A stretch of DNA of 62,500 bases, from positions 1 through 62,500 of the forward strand of contig NZ_LZZW01000029.1 in NCBI RefSeq assembly GCF_014170375.1. Reading direction: 5' to 3'. The notes below the pieces were generated by a model that saw nothing but the letters and a program-made list of their open reading frames with translations, did no database searches and had not been told where the DNA came from. This DNA is from Variovorax sp. UMC13 (GTDB taxonomy: Bacteria > Pseudomonadota > Gammaproteobacteria > Burkholderiales > Burkholderiaceae_C). Both the position numbers and the translations under genes were made by a program. Shown in pieces: positions 40,748 to 50,676 of the stretch (position 1 is the stretch's first letter; every line of letters begins with the position of its first letter).

Positions 40748-41533
40748 TCAGAGCAGCCGTGAAATCTCGGCCGCCGCGGCGCGCAGGCCCGGCAGCAGCG
40801 TCTCCTGCATGACCTTGGCGGGGGTGCGGTTGGCCTGGCCGCTGATGTTGAGCGCGGCCACGGTGCGGCCGCTGCGGTCGGTGACCGGCGCGGCGATCGA
40901 GATCAGGCCTTCTTCCAGTTCCTGGTTCATCAGGCACCAGCCCTGGCGGCGCGCCTGCTGCACCTTGGCCAGCAGCGCGTCGATGTCGGTGATGGTGTGG
41001 CGCGTCAGCGCGACCGGCTGCGAGGCCTCGAGCCGCGCGCGCACCGCCTCGTCGTCGAGGTCGGCCAGCAGCATGCGGCCCAGCGAGGTGCAGTAGGCCG
41101 GCAGCCGGGTGCCGACCGCGAGGTTGATGCGCATGATCTTGTGCGTCTGCACCCGCAGCACATAGACGATGTCGGTGCCGTCGAGCACCGCGGCCGAACA
41201 CGACTCCTTGACCTGCGCCACCAGCGCCTCCATCACCGGCTCGGCCCGGTTCCAGATCGGCATCGACGACAGGTAGGCGAAGCCCAGCTCGAGGATGCGC
41301 GCCGTCAGGCCGAAGCGCTTGCCGTCGGTCTCGACATAGCCCAGCGATTGCAGCGTGAGCAGGATGCGGCGTGCGCCGGCGCGCGTGAGGCCGGTCGCGG
41401 CCGCCACCTCGCTCAGGGTCTGGCGCGGCGCGGCGGCGCTGAAGGAGCGGATCACCTGCAGGCCGCGGGCGAAGGATTGCACGTAGCTGTCGCCGGGGGC
41501 CGGCGCGGGGTCGTTGTCTCGAGGGTTTGCCAT
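40748..41533 (-). CDS. pcaR: IclR family regulator, PcaR-like
   Basis: 261 residues. Winged helix TLSEVAAATGLTRAGARRILLTL (about 39-61, shown in part) preceded by FARGLQVIRSF; C-terminal effector domain with CTSLGRMLLADLDD, GWCLMNQELEEGLISIAAPV and a NISGQANR block. These blocks are the hallmark of PcaR/PobR/CatR-type regulators responding to beta-ketoadipate or protocatechuate. It is divergent from pcaIJF with 117 bases between starts, which contain an inverted repeat. It probably activates pcaIJF in the presence of beta-ketoadipate. Confidence 0.92.
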   Translation of the reverse strand: MANPRDNDPAPAPGDSYVQSFARGLQVIRSFSAAAPRQTLSEVAAATGLTRAGARRILLTLQSLGYVETDGKRFGLTARILELGFAYLSSMPIWNRAEPVMEALVAQVKESCSAAVLDGTDIVYVLRVQTHKIMRINLAVGTRLPAYCTSLGRMLLADLDDEAVRARLEASQPVALTRHTITDIDALLAKVQQARRQGWCLMNQELEEGLISIAAPVTDRSGRTVAALNISGQANRTPAKVMQETLLPGLRAAAAEISRLL

Positions 41534-41571
41534 GACGGGTCTTGTTGTTTAGAATTCATTATAAGAACAAA

Positions 41572-41588
41572 TGTTCGCCATACGAACA
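41572..41588. promoter_or_regulatory. Inverted-repeat operator between pcaR and pcaI
   Basis: TGTTCG-CCATA-CGAACA, a perfect 6-5-6 repeat; a partial second copy (GAACA ... TGTTC) lies just upstream at 41565-41576. It is the size and spacing of IclR-family PcaR sites and sits 63 bases before the pcaI start. Confidence 0.65.
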
Positions 41589-41650
41589 AATTGGCGGGCG
41601 GTCCCGGCGCTTTGCGCGCAGTCCCTTTCCCCTCACCGGAGACAGATTCC

Positions 41651-42352
41651 ATGATCGACAAGATCGCGCCTTCGATTGCCGAGGCCATGTCCGGCATCCA
41701 GGACGGTGCCACCGTCCTCATCGGCGGCTTCGGCACCGCCGGCATCCCGCTCGAACTGATCGACGGCCTGATCGCGCAGGGCGCGAAGGACCTGACCGTG
41801 GTCAACAACAACGCCGGCAATGGCGAGACCGGCCTGGCCGCGCTGCTCAAGGCCGGCCGCGTGCGCAAGATCATCTGCAGCTTCCCGCGCCAGGTCGACA
41901 GCCAGGTCTTCGACGGCCTCTACCGCAGCGGCAAGCTGGAGCTCGAGCTGGTGCCCCAGGGCAACCTGGCCGAGCGCATCCGCGCCGCCGGTGCCGGCAT
42001 CGGCGCCTTCTTCTGCCCCACCGGTTACGGCACGCAGCTGGCCGAAGGCCGCGAGACGCGCGAGATCGACGGCAAGCAGTACGTGCTCGAGTACCCGATC
42101 CATGGCGACGTGGCGCTGATCAAGGCCGAGGCCGGCGACCGCTGGGGCAACCTGCTCTACCGCAAGGCGGCGCGCAACTTCGGCCCGGTGATGGCCATGG
42201 CCTCGAAGAAGACCATCGCGACCGTGCACGAGGTGGTCGAGCTCGGTTCCTTCGACCCCGAGGCGATCGTGACGCCCGGCGTGTTCGTCCACCATGTCGT
42301 CAAGGTCGAGCGTGTCGCGACCCAGGCCGGCGGTTTCAAGAAGGCAGCATGA
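41651..42352 (+). CDS. pcaI: 3-oxoadipate CoA-transferase subunit A
   Basis: 233 residues. The N-terminus IQDGATVLIGGFGTAGIPLELI (about 16-37, shown in part) is the conserved glycine-rich loop of CoA-transferase family I alpha chains; NNNAGNGETGLAALL and GDRWGNLLYRKAARNFG are also typical. With PcaJ it transfers CoA from succinyl-CoA to 3-oxoadipate. The ATG overlaps nothing upstream; the stop overlaps the pcaJ start (ATGA). Similar enzymes (ScoA) act on acetoacetate, but the pca context favours PcaI. Confidence 0.94.
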   Translation: MIDKIAPSIAEAMSGIQDGATVLIGGFGTAGIPLELIDGLIAQGAKDLTVVNNNAGNGETGLAALLKAGRVRKIICSFPRQVDSQVFDGLYRSGKLELELVPQGNLAERIRAAGAGIGAFFCPTGYGTQLAEGRETREIDGKQYVLEYPIHGDVALIKAEAGDRWGNLLYRKAARNFGPVMAMASKKTIATVHEVVELGSFDPEAIVTPGVFVHHVVKVERVATQAGGFKKAA

Positions 42353-43005
42353 CCATGAGCACCCCCACCTACCAACGCCGCACCAAGGACCAGCTCGCCG
42401 CCCGCGTGGCGCAGGACATCTTCGACGGCGCGGTCGTCAACCTCGGCATCGGCCAGCCCACGCTGGTGGCCAACCACCTGCCGGCCGGCCGCGAGATCGT
42501 GCTGCAGAGCGAGAACGGCATCCTGGGCATGGGCCCGGCACCGGCCGCGGGCGACGAGGACTACGACCTGATCAACGCCGGCAAGCAGCCGGTCACGCTG
42601 CTGGCCGGCGGCTCCTACTTCCACCATGCCGACAGCTTCGCGATGATGCGCGGCGGCCACCTCGACATCTGCGTGCTCGGGGCCTTCCAGGTCTCGGCCA
42701 CCGGCGACCTGGCCAACTGGAGCACCGGCGAGGAGGGCGCGATCCCCGCGGTCGGCGGCGCGATGGACCTGGCCATCGGCGCGAAACAGACCTGGGTCAT
42801 GATGGACCTGCTGACCAAGGCCGGCCTGAGCAAGATCGTGGCCCAGTGCAGCTACCCGTTGACCGGCATCGGCTGCGTCAAGCGCGTTTACTCGGACCTC
42901 GCGACGCTCGAATGCACGCCCGCCGGCCTGAAGCTGGTCGACACGGTCGACGGCCTCTCGCACGCCGAACTGGAAAAGCTGATCGGCCTGCCGATCGCCG
43001 CCTGA
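42349..43005 (+). CDS. pcaJ: 3-oxoadipate CoA-transferase subunit B
   Basis: 218 residues. The catalytic glutamate that carries CoA as a thioester is Glu55 in QSENGILGMGP. NLGIGQPTLVANHLP at about 31-45 and CSYPLTGIGCVKRVYSDLA at about 165-183 are conserved for beta chains. The start overlaps the pcaI stop; a second ATG three codons in (MST) is an alternative. Same operon as pcaI and pcaF. Confidence 0.95.
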   Translation: MTMSTPTYQRRTKDQLAARVAQDIFDGAVVNLGIGQPTLVANHLPAGREIVLQSENGILGMGPAPAAGDEDYDLINAGKQPVTLLAGGSYFHHADSFAMMRGGHLDICVLGAFQVSATGDLANWSTGEEGAIPAVGGAMDLAIGAKQTWVMMDLLTKAGLSKIVAQCSYPLTGIGCVKRVYSDLATLECTPAGLKLVDTVDGLSHAELEKLIGLPIAA

Positions 43006-43039
43006 TTCATCGAACGACACCACCCAAGGAAGAGACACC

Positions 43040-44248
<1,209 letters not shown>

Positions 44249-44309
44249 GCGCGTTCTGTTTCCGGGGCCGTGTCCGCATGGCCCCTTCCGAAGAGTTCTG
44301 GAAGCCAAG

Positions 44310-45038
44310 ATGAGTCAACAAGAAGTCGCCCTGGTCACGGGCGGCAGCGCCGGCATCGGCCGCGCCACCTGCGAAGCGCTGCTGGCGCAGGGCCGTACGG
44401 TCGTCAACCTCGACTACAACCAGCCCGACTGGACGCACGAGAAGCTCGTGTCCTTCCAGGCCGACCTCACGCGCGAGCAGGACACGAAGGAGATCGCGGC
44501 CCACATCGCGTCACAGTACGCCATCACCGCGCTGGTCAACAACGCCGGCGCCACGCGGCCCGGCACCATCGACACGGCCACCATGGCCGATCTCGACTAC
44601 GTGGTCGGCCTGCACTTCAAGGCCAGCATGATCCTGATCCAGGCTGCACTGCCCGCGCTGCGCGCCTCGGGCCGCGGCCGCATCGTGAACGTGTCCTCGC
44701 GCGCCGCGCTGGGCAAGCCCGAGCGCATCGTCTACTCGGCCACCAAGGCCGGCATGGTCGGCCTGACCCGCACGCTGGCGATGGAACTCGGCGGCGACGG
44801 CATCACCGTCAACGCCGTGGCGCCGGGCCCGATCGCGACCGAGCTGTTCCGCAACAGCAACCCCGAAGGCGCGCCGCAGACCCAACGCATCATCGACAGC
44901 ATCGTGGTGAAGCGCCTGGGCACGGCCGACGACGTGGCCCGCGCCACGCTGTTCTTCCTCTCGCCCGACAACGGTTTCGTCACCGGTCAGGTGCTGTACG
45001 TCTGCGGCGGCACGACCTTGGGCGTCGCGCCCATCTGA
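44310..45038 (+). CDS. SDR family oxidoreductase
   Basis: 242 residues, classical short-chain dehydrogenase: cofactor loop TGGSAGIGRA (about 10-19), NNAGATRPG (about 76), catalytic Ser in VNVSSRAALG (about 131), YSATK (Tyr about 145, Lys about 149) and PGPIATELF. Similar to 3-oxoacyl-ACP reductase-like (FabG-like) enzymes. An Asp at the end of the second strand (NLDYN) suggests NAD. Located 61 bases after pcaF and followed by a Bug-type protein, so it may oxidise a peripheral substrate of the pca pathway; substrate unknown. Confidence 0.88.
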   Translation: MSQQEVALVTGGSAGIGRATCEALLAQGRTVVNLDYNQPDWTHEKLVSFQADLTREQDTKEIAAHIASQYAITALVNNAGATRPGTIDTATMADLDYVVGLHFKASMILIQAALPALRASGRGRIVNVSSRAALGKPERIVYSATKAGMVGLTRTLAMELGGDGITVNAVAPGPIATELFRNSNPEGAPQTQRIIDSIVVKRLGTADDVARATLFFLSPDNGFVTGQVLYVCGGTTLGVAPI

Positions 45039-45162
45039 CCTCGCCGCGGGCCCGGGCCATCGCCCGCGCGCCCGCGCACTCCCTCGAACGGGCCGTGCCC
45101 GTTCGCTTCGCGTGCGGGCGCCGTGCCGCCTGCGCTGGTTCCACCCTTTCCAAGGCTTTCCC

Positions 45163-46173
45163 ATGACCCGTTCCTTCCCTGCCGCCGCGCCGAAGCGCCG
45201 CACCTTCGTCCTGGCCACCGTGGCCGCTGCCGGCGCGCTGTCGCTGGCCCCGCTGGCGGCGCAAGCCCAGGCCGCGTTCCCGAGCAAGCCCATCACCATC
45301 ATCGTGCCCTTCTCGGCCGGTGGCACCACCGACATCCTGGCGCGCGTGGTCGGCCTGCACATGGGCACCGACCTCGGCCAGCCGGTGGTGGTCGACAACC
45401 GCGCGGGCGCGGGCGGCAACATCGGCGGCCAGGCGGCTGCGCGCGCGAACCCCGACGGCTACACGCTGTTCATGGGCACGGTCGGCACGCACGCCATCAA
45501 CCAGAGCCTCTACAAGAAGATGCCCTTCGACCCGATCAAGGACTTCGCGCCGCTGTCGCGCGTGGCCATGGTGCCGAACCTGCTGGTGGTCAACCCGGGC
45601 CAGCCTTACAAGAGCGTGAAGGAACTGATCGCCTACGGCAAGGCCAACCCGGGCAAGATCAACTTCGGTTCCTCGGGCAACGGCAGCTCGATCCACCTGT
45701 CGGGCGAGCTGTTCAAGCAGATGACCGGCGTCGACATGCAGCACGTGCCCTACCGCGGCAGCGCGCCGGCCGTGTCCGACCTGCTGGGCGGCCAGATCTC
45801 GGTGATGTTCGACAACATGCCCTCGGCGATCCAGCATGTGAAGGGCGGCAAGCTGCGCGCCCTGGCCGTGACCACCGCCAAGCGCTCGCCCGCGCTGCCC
45901 GACGTGCCGACCATCGCCGAAGCCGGCGTGCCCGGCTACGAAGCCACCTCGTGGTTCGGCCTGCTGGCCCCGGCCGGCACGCCCGCGCCCATCGTCGCCA
46001 AGCTCAACGCCGCGATCCTCAAGGCGCTGGCCGATCCCGAAGTGAAGAAGAAGCTGGCCGAGCAGGGCGCCGAATCGCACGGCGAGAAGCCGGAAGAGTT
46101 CGCCGCCTTCATCAAGAGCGAGACCGCCAAGTGGGGCAAGGTCGTGAAGGAATCGGGCGCCAGCCTGGATTGA
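45163..46173 (+). CDS. Bug (TctC) family tripartite tricarboxylate-type binding protein
   Basis: 336 residues. The N-terminus has a twin-arginine-like motif (KRRTFVL) followed by a hydrophobic stretch and AQA cleavage near residue 38. The mature part starts FPSKPITIIVPFSAGGTTDILAR-like (shown in part), the first ligand-binding loop of Bug proteins, and includes GKINFGSSGNGSS and HVPYRGSAPAVSDLLGG. It binds a carboxylate in the periplasm. No TctA/TctB membrane partners are adjacent, which is common for Bug genes in Burkholderiales. Context suggests an aromatic or hydroaromatic acid ligand. Confidence 0.93.
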   Translation: MTRSFPAAAPKRRTFVLATVAAAGALSLAPLAAQAQAAFPSKPITIIVPFSAGGTTDILARVVGLHMGTDLGQPVVVDNRAGAGGNIGGQAAARANPDGYTLFMGTVGTHAINQSLYKKMPFDPIKDFAPLSRVAMVPNLLVVNPGQPYKSVKELIAYGKANPGKINFGSSGNGSSIHLSGELFKQMTGVDMQHVPYRGSAPAVSDLLGGQISVMFDNMPSAIQHVKGGKLRALAVTTAKRSPALPDVPTIAEAGVPGYEATSWFGLLAPAGTPAPIVAKLNAAILKALADPEVKKKLAEQGAESHGEKPEEFAAFIKSETAKWGKVVKESGASLD

Positions 46174-46186
46174 TCCATCGTTCTGG

Positions 46187-46316
46187 GAACGTGTGAAGGA
46201 ACCGTCGCGAGCGCCCCGAGCCTGCCAAGGCTGAGTTCGGGAGCGGAGCCGCACTCGCGTGCGGTGAGCACCGCAGATGCGGGATCGGGGCGCGCAGCAG
46301 GTTCATTCGCACGTTC
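46187..46316. repeat. 130-bp structured inverted-repeat element
   Basis: Arms of about 32 bases at 46187-46219 and 46285-46316 pair nearly perfectly (GAACGTGtGAAgGAACC against GAACGTGcGAAtGAACC, then GCGCCCCGA against its complement TCGGGGCGC). The inside forms further hairpins: AGCCT-GCCA-AGGCT (46219-46232) and CCGCAC-TCGC-GTGCGG (46249-46264). It fills the gap between two convergent genes and its last two bases lie in the kefC stop codon. It looks like a MITE- or REP-type intergenic element or a structured RNA, and could also end both transcripts. Confidence 0.65.
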
Positions 46317-48156
46317 AATCGTCGCGCCGGTCCCAGTCTGCGCCGGAGCGCTGCTGGCGCTCCTCGCGTTCGCGCGTCATCTGCTCCTGGAATTGCTGGC
46401 GGCCTTCCTTGGCCACCGCGATCAGCTTGGCCCGGTCCTTGTAGTGCGGGTAGGTCTGCTGGGTGAGCTTGATGTTGCGCCGTCGGAAGGCCATCGCCGA
46501 TTCGCGCGCCTCGTGCGCGGGCCAGCCCAGCACCTCGAGCACCGAGCGCGCGCTGCGCAATGAGGACTCGAACAGCTCGCGTTCGATGAACTCCACCTTG
46601 CGGTCCAGCAGCTGGTAGAGGTGGCTCACGTTGCGCGCCCGCGCGACCAGCCGCGCCTGCGGGAAATGCTCGCGCACCAGGTCGACGATCTCCAGCGACT
46701 GCTTGATATCGTCCACTGCGACCACGATGGCCAGGGCGCTACCGGCCCCCGCGGTGCGCAGCAGGTCGAGCCGCGTCGCATCGCCGTAGAACACCCGGAA
46801 GCCGAACTCGCGCATGCCCTGCACGGTGTCGGGGTTGTGATCGAGCACGGTCACGTCGATGCGCTGCGAGCCCAGCATGCGGCCCACGATCTGGCCGTAG
46901 CGGCCGAAGCCGCAGATCAGCACCTTGGGCTCCTGCTGCTCGGAAATCTCCTCCAGGTCCGGGCCGGCCGAGTGGTGGTAGCGCGGCAGCACGAACCTGT
47001 CGATCGCGACCAGCAGCAGCGGCGAGATCAGCATCGACAGCGCGACCGCGCCGATCAGGAAGGACGCGACGCCCGGCGGCAACACGTCGGGGCCGGCCGC
47101 CTGGAACACCACGAAGGCGAACTCGCCGCCCTGCGCGAGCAGCAGCGTGAACACCGGCCGCTGCTGGTAGGGCACGTCCATGGCCTTGGCCAGCGAGTAG
47201 ATCACCACGAACTTGAGCGCCAGGAAGCCCACCACCACCAGCGCCATCAGTCCGGGCTGCGCCATCAGCACGCCGAAGTCGATGCTCATGCCGACGGCGA
47301 TGAAGAACAGCCCCAGCAGCAGGCCCTTGAAGGGTTCGATGTCGGTCTCCAGTTCGCGCCGGTACTCGCTCTCGGCCAGCAGCACGCCGGCGAGGAAGGC
47401 GCCCAGCGCCATCGACAGGCCGACGAACTGCATCAGCGCCGCGATGGCCACCACCAGCAGCAGCGCGGCGGCGGTGAAGATCTCGGGCGTGTTGCTGCGC
47501 GCGATCCAGCGCAGCACGGGTCGCAGCAGCAGCCGGCCGCCCAGCACGATGCCGGCGATCACGCCGACGATCTTGGCCGCCTCGAGCGCGCGCGCCGCGC
47601 CGCTCATGGCCTCGTGGGCGTCGGCGTCGGCGCCGGCACCGGCCAGCAGCGGCAGCAGCGCGAGGATCGGGATCGCGGCCACGTCCTGGAACAGCAGGAT
47701 CGAGAAGCCGGCCTGCCCGCTGGCGGTGGGCAGCAGGTTGCGCTCGCCGAAGACCTGCAGCGCGATGGCGGTGGACGACAGCGCCAGGCCCAGTGCCGCG
47801 ACCAGCGCCACGCGCCAGCTCGCGCCGGCCAGGTAGCCGACCAGGAACAGCACGCCCGCGCAGACCAGCACCTGCGCGCTGCCCCAGCCGAAGATCGGCC
47901 GTCGCAGGTTCCACAGGCGCGCGGGTTCGAGTTCGAGGCCGACCAGGAACAGCATCAGCACCACGCCGAACTCGGCGAAGTGCAGCACGTCCTCGACGCT
48001 GGAGACCAGCCCCAGGCCCCAGGGCCCGATGGCGATGCCCGCGGCCAGGTAGCCGATGATGGAGCCCAGGCCCAGCGCCTTGGACAGCGGCACCACCAGC
48101 ACGGCGGCGCTCAAATAGATCAGGCTGCTGGTGAGCCAGGCGGGTGCGTGTTCCAT
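46315..48156 (-). CDS. kefC: Glutathione-regulated potassium-efflux protein KefC type
   Basis: 613 residues. Residues about 1-385 are a CPA2-type Na+/H+ exchanger domain with about 12 membrane spans (FAEFGVVLMLFLVGLEL near 75; LLFQDVAAIPILALLPL near 155). Residues from about 411 form a TrkA-N/RCK domain (VLICGFGRYGQIVGRML; VLDHNPDTV; VVAVDDIKQSL) that binds nucleotide and glutathione adducts. Potassium efflux on electrophile stress acidifies the cytoplasm for protection. The HALTDIE-like stretch is not obvious. kefF-like gene lies two bases upstream, matching the KefF-KefC complex. Confidence 0.93.
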   Translation of the reverse strand: MEHAPAWLTSSLIYLSAAVLVVPLSKALGLGSIIGYLAAGIAIGPWGLGLVSSVEDVLHFAEFGVVLMLFLVGLELEPARLWNLRRPIFGWGSAQVLVCAGVLFLVGYLAGASWRVALVAALGLALSSTAIALQVFGERNLLPTASGQAGFSILLFQDVAAIPILALLPLLAGAGADADAHEAMSGAARALEAAKIVGVIAGIVLGGRLLLRPVLRWIARSNTPEIFTAAALLLVVAIAALMQFVGLSMALGAFLAGVLLAESEYRRELETDIEPFKGLLLGLFFIAVGMSIDFGVLMAQPGLMALVVVGFLALKFVVIYSLAKAMDVPYQQRPVFTLLLAQGGEFAFVVFQAAGPDVLPPGVASFLIGAVALSMLISPLLLVAIDRFVLPRYHHSAGPDLEEISEQQEPKVLICGFGRYGQIVGRMLGSQRIDVTVLDHNPDTVQGMREFGFRVFYGDATRLDLLRTAGAGSALAIVVAVDDIKQSLEIVDLVREHFPQARLVARARNVSHLYQLLDRKVEFIERELFESSLRSARSVLEVLGWPAHEARESAMAFRRRNIKLTQQTYPHYKDRAKLIAVAKEGRQQFQEQMTREREERQQRSGADWDRRDD

Positions 48157-48158
48157 GC

Positions 48159-48884
48159 TCAGGCCGCCTTTTTCTCGTCGGTTGCCGCGGGCGGTGTCGC
48201 CATGGCGGCCAGCGCCCGCTGCATCCCGTCGCTGAAGGCGGCGCTGCGGTCCGGCTCGACGGCCGGCCGGTCCGCCGCCGGCACCTCGCAGGCCGGGCAG
48301 TCGCCCAGCGCGTCGAGTTCGGGCCAGGCCGGGTAGCTGGCCAGGCGCTGGGCGAAGGTCTGGACGTGGGCCGTGACTTCGGCCGCGTCGGCGCTGCGCG
48401 CGCCGTGCAGGATCATCGGCGGCAGGAAGCGCATGCCGCACAGCGCGGCGGTCTGCTCGTAGGGCGGCAGGAAGGCGTCGAAGAAGTAGCGGTTGTAGCT
48501 CTGCGGGTGGTAGCTCTCCTGCGGGCCGCCGGTGGTTGCGACCAGCCAGAGGGCCTTGCCGCGCAGTGCGGTGCCGCCGGTTCCGTAGGCCCAGCCGTAG
48601 TGCAGCACCTCGTCGAGCCAGAGCTTCTGCAGCGGCGGCATCGCATACCACTGGATCGGGTGCAGCAGCACCAGCAGGTCGGCCCGCGCCAGGCGTTCAC
48701 GCTCGGCATGGGCGTCGATGGCGTAGTCGGGGTAGCTGCCGTAGAGGTCGTTGACGTCGATGCCCGGCACCTGCCGCGCGGCCGCCAGCATGCGCCGGTT
48801 GACGCGTGAATCGCGCCAGTGCGGGTGGGCGGCGATCACGTAGATGCGCGCCGCGTCGGTTCCCGTTTCTGTTGTTGTAGTCAT
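48159..48884 (-). CDS. kefF: NAD(P)H quinone oxidoreductase, KefF-like ancillary protein
   Basis: 241 residues from the ATG at 48884. Flavodoxin-like fold: RIYVIAAHPHWRDSRVNRRML (about 14-34, shown in part), LYGSYPDYAIDA, LVLLHPIQWYAMPPLQKLWLDEVL (flavin pocket, about 76-99) and VATTGGPQESYHP. These match KefF/KefG-type enzymes that activate Kef channels and reduce quinones. A C-terminal extension of about 50 residues, with CPAC motif and lysine-rich end, is longer than in E. coli KefF (176 residues). The stop lies two bases before the kefC ATG. Confidence 0.92.
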   Translation of the reverse strand: MTTTTETGTDAARIYVIAAHPHWRDSRVNRRMLAAARQVPGIDVNDLYGSYPDYAIDAHAERERLARADLLVLLHPIQWYAMPPLQKLWLDEVLHYGWAYGTGGTALRGKALWLVATTGGPQESYHPQSYNRYFFDAFLPPYEQTAALCGMRFLPPMILHGARSADAAEVTAHVQTFAQRLASYPAWPELDALGDCPACEVPAADRPAVEPDRSAAFSDGMQRALAAMATPPAATDEKKAA

Positions 48885-48985
48885 ATCCCGCGAACATAGC
48901 GCAGCGGACGCATCCTGTGCCGGTTCGCGGTTGTTGTCGCCGCGCGGACAGCGCGTTGCGAAGACGCCGGCGTACAGTGCGTCGC

Positions 48986-49444
48986 ATGAAAAAGACATTC
49001 CAGACCCTGGCGGACCTTGCCGCCTGCGTCGGCCAGGAAGTCGCCGTGAGCGACTGGCTGACCATCACCCAGGAACAGGTCAACCAGTTCGCCGAGGCGA
49101 CCGGCGACCACCAGTGGATCCACGTCGACGTCGAGCGGGCCAAGGCGGGCCCCTTTGGCGCGCCGATCGCGCACGGCTTCCTCACGCTGTCGCTGCTGCC
49201 CAAGCTCTATGAAAGCGCCTTCGACGTCGTCGAGTCGCGCATGGGCGTGAACTACGGCCTGAACCGGGTGCGCTTCATGTCGCCGGTGCCGGTCGGCAGC
49301 CGGCTGCGCGGGCGCATGAAGCTGCTGTCGGCCGAACCGATCGCCAACGAGGGCCTGCAGATGGTGTGGGAAGCCACGATCGAGCTCGAAGGCGCGGCCA
49401 AGCCGGCCTGCGTGGCCGAGTCGGTGGTGCGGCGCTTCAAATAA
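48986..49444 (+). CDS. MaoC family (R)-specific enoyl-CoA hydratase-like protein
   Basis: 152 residues from the ATG at 48986. Single hot-dog domain with the hydratase motif: ATGDHQWIHVD (Asp and His catalytic, about 36-46) and GAPIAHGFLTLSLLP (about 56-70). Typical of NodN/MaoC-like enzymes hydrating enoyl-CoA to (R)-3-hydroxyacyl-CoA. Its stop TAA directly abuts the stop of trmL on the other strand. Divergent from kefF by 101 bases. Physiological substrate unknown. Confidence 0.92.
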   Translation: MKKTFQTLADLAACVGQEVAVSDWLTITQEQVNQFAEATGDHQWIHVDVERAKAGPFGAPIAHGFLTLSLLPKLYESAFDVVESRMGVNYGLNRVRFMSPVPVGSRLRGRMKLLSAEPIANEGLQMVWEATIELEGAAKPACVAESVVRRFK

Positions 49445-49906
49445 CTAGCCGAAGCCGTTCTGCCGCCAGGCCTCGAACACGGTCACGGCCACGGCATTCG
49501 ACAGGTTGAGGCTGCGCTGCCCCTCGCGCATCGGCAGGCGCAGCTTCTGCGGTGCCGCGAAGCTGTCGCGCAGTTCCGGCGCCAGTCCGCGGGTTTCCGA
49601 ACCGAAGACCAGCCAGTCGCCGGGCTGGAAGGCCACGTCGTGCACCGCGCGGGTGCCGCGGGTGGTCAGCGCGAACATGCGCGCGGGCGCCGGTGACTCG
49701 CTGGCCAGCAGCGCCGCCCAGTCGGCATGGCGCCGTACCTCGGCGTACTCGTGGTAATCCAGGCCGGCGCGGCGCAGCAGCTTGTCGTCCATCGAGAAGC
49801 CCAGCGGCTCGACCAGGTGCAGCGTGCAGCCGGTGTTGGCCGCCAGGCGGATCACGTTGCCGGTGTTCGGCGGGATTTCGGGTTCGACCAGGACGATATG
49901 GAACAT
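49445..49906 (-). CDS. trmL: tRNA (cytidine(34)-2'-O)-methyltransferase
   Basis: 153 residues, the length of TrmL. SPOUT-fold motifs: MFHIVLVEPEIPPNTGNVIRL (motif 1, shown in part), FGSETRGLAPEL (motif 2, about 103) and LPMREGQRSLNLSNAVAVTVFE (motif 3, about 121, shown in part), which build the SAM-binding knot. The enzyme 2'-O-methylates the wobble base of certain tRNA-Leu. The ATG at 49906 matches homologues exactly. It is 31 bases downstream of the comF-like gene on the same strand. Confidence 0.96.
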   Translation of the reverse strand: MFHIVLVEPEIPPNTGNVIRLAANTGCTLHLVEPLGFSMDDKLLRRAGLDYHEYAEVRRHADWAALLASESPAPARMFALTTRGTRAVHDVAFQPGDWLVFGSETRGLAPELRDSFAAPQKLRLPMREGQRSLNLSNAVAVTVFEAWRQNGFG

Positions 49907-49937
49907 GGGGCCGATTGTCGCGGCCCCGAGGCCGTCG

Positions 49938-50654
49938 TCAGTGCGGCGGATCGGTGCGGGCCAGCACCAGGCCGGTGATGTGCGCCGCGCCGGCCGCGCG
50001 CAGCACCGCCGCCGCCGCGAACAGCGAGGCCCCGCTGGTCATCACGTCGTCGAGCAGCACGACGCGCCGGCCCCCGAGCTCGGCCGCGCGCAGGGGCTCG
50101 AGCGCGAAGGCGCCGCGCAGGTTGCGCAGCCGCTCGGCGCGGGTCAGGCCGCTCTGCGCCGTGGTGTCGCGGATGCGCAGCAGCAGGCGCGCCTCGGTCT
50201 TGCGGGGCGCCAGGCGGCGTGCGAGTTCGAGCGCCTGGTTGAAGCCGCGTTCACGCAGGCGGGCCGGTGCCAGCGGCATGGGCAGCAGCAGGTCGCAGGC
50301 GTCCAGCGCCGGTTCGACCCAGGGCGCGCTGCGCATCAGCGTGGCGAAGGGTCCCGCCCAGCCGGCCTGGCCCTGGAACTTGAATTCACCGATGTGGCCC
50401 GGCCAAGGCCAGGCGTAGCTGCAGGCGGCCAGGCAGGCGTCGAGCGGCGGTGGATGCCGCACGCATTCGCCGCAGCGGGCCACCCCGGCCGGCAGCGGCA
50501 GGGCGCAGGTGCGGCAGCGCGGTGCCGGCGGCGCGAAGCGCGCCACGCAGGCGTCGCAGACCGGCCGCGACGGCCAGGCGCGGCACACCGCGCACTGGCT
50601 GGGCAGCCGCCCTAGCAGAGACGAGAAAGGCCGTGCGGCCAGGCTGGAACGCAT
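49938..50654 (-). CDS. comF: ComF family protein
   Basis: 238 residues. An N-terminal zinc-finger-like region has paired cysteines (CAVCRAW, CDAC, CRTCALP, CGECVRHPP), followed by a phosphoribosyltransferase-like domain with VVLLDDVMTSGASL (PRPP loop, about 200). PVPLAPARLRERGFNQALELAR-like block (MPLAPARLRERGFNQ, about 132) is the ComF hallmark. ComF proteins are needed for uptake of transforming DNA and may connect replication to recombination. It is divergent from the methyltransferase gene by 22 bases, in which a TATACT element stands. Confidence 0.93.
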   Translation of the reverse strand: MRSSLAARPFSSLLGRLPSQCAVCRAWPSRPVCDACVARFAPPAPRCRTCALPLPAGVARCGECVRHPPPLDACLAACSYAWPWPGHIGEFKFQGQAGWAGPFATLMRSAPWVEPALDACDLLLPMPLAPARLRERGFNQALELARRLAPRKTEARLLLRIRDTTAQSGLTRAERLRNLRGAFALEPLRAAELGGRRVVLLDDVMTSGASLFAAAAVLRAAGAAHITGLVLARTDPPH

Positions 50655-50676
50655 CGCTCAATATACTGGGCTCCCC

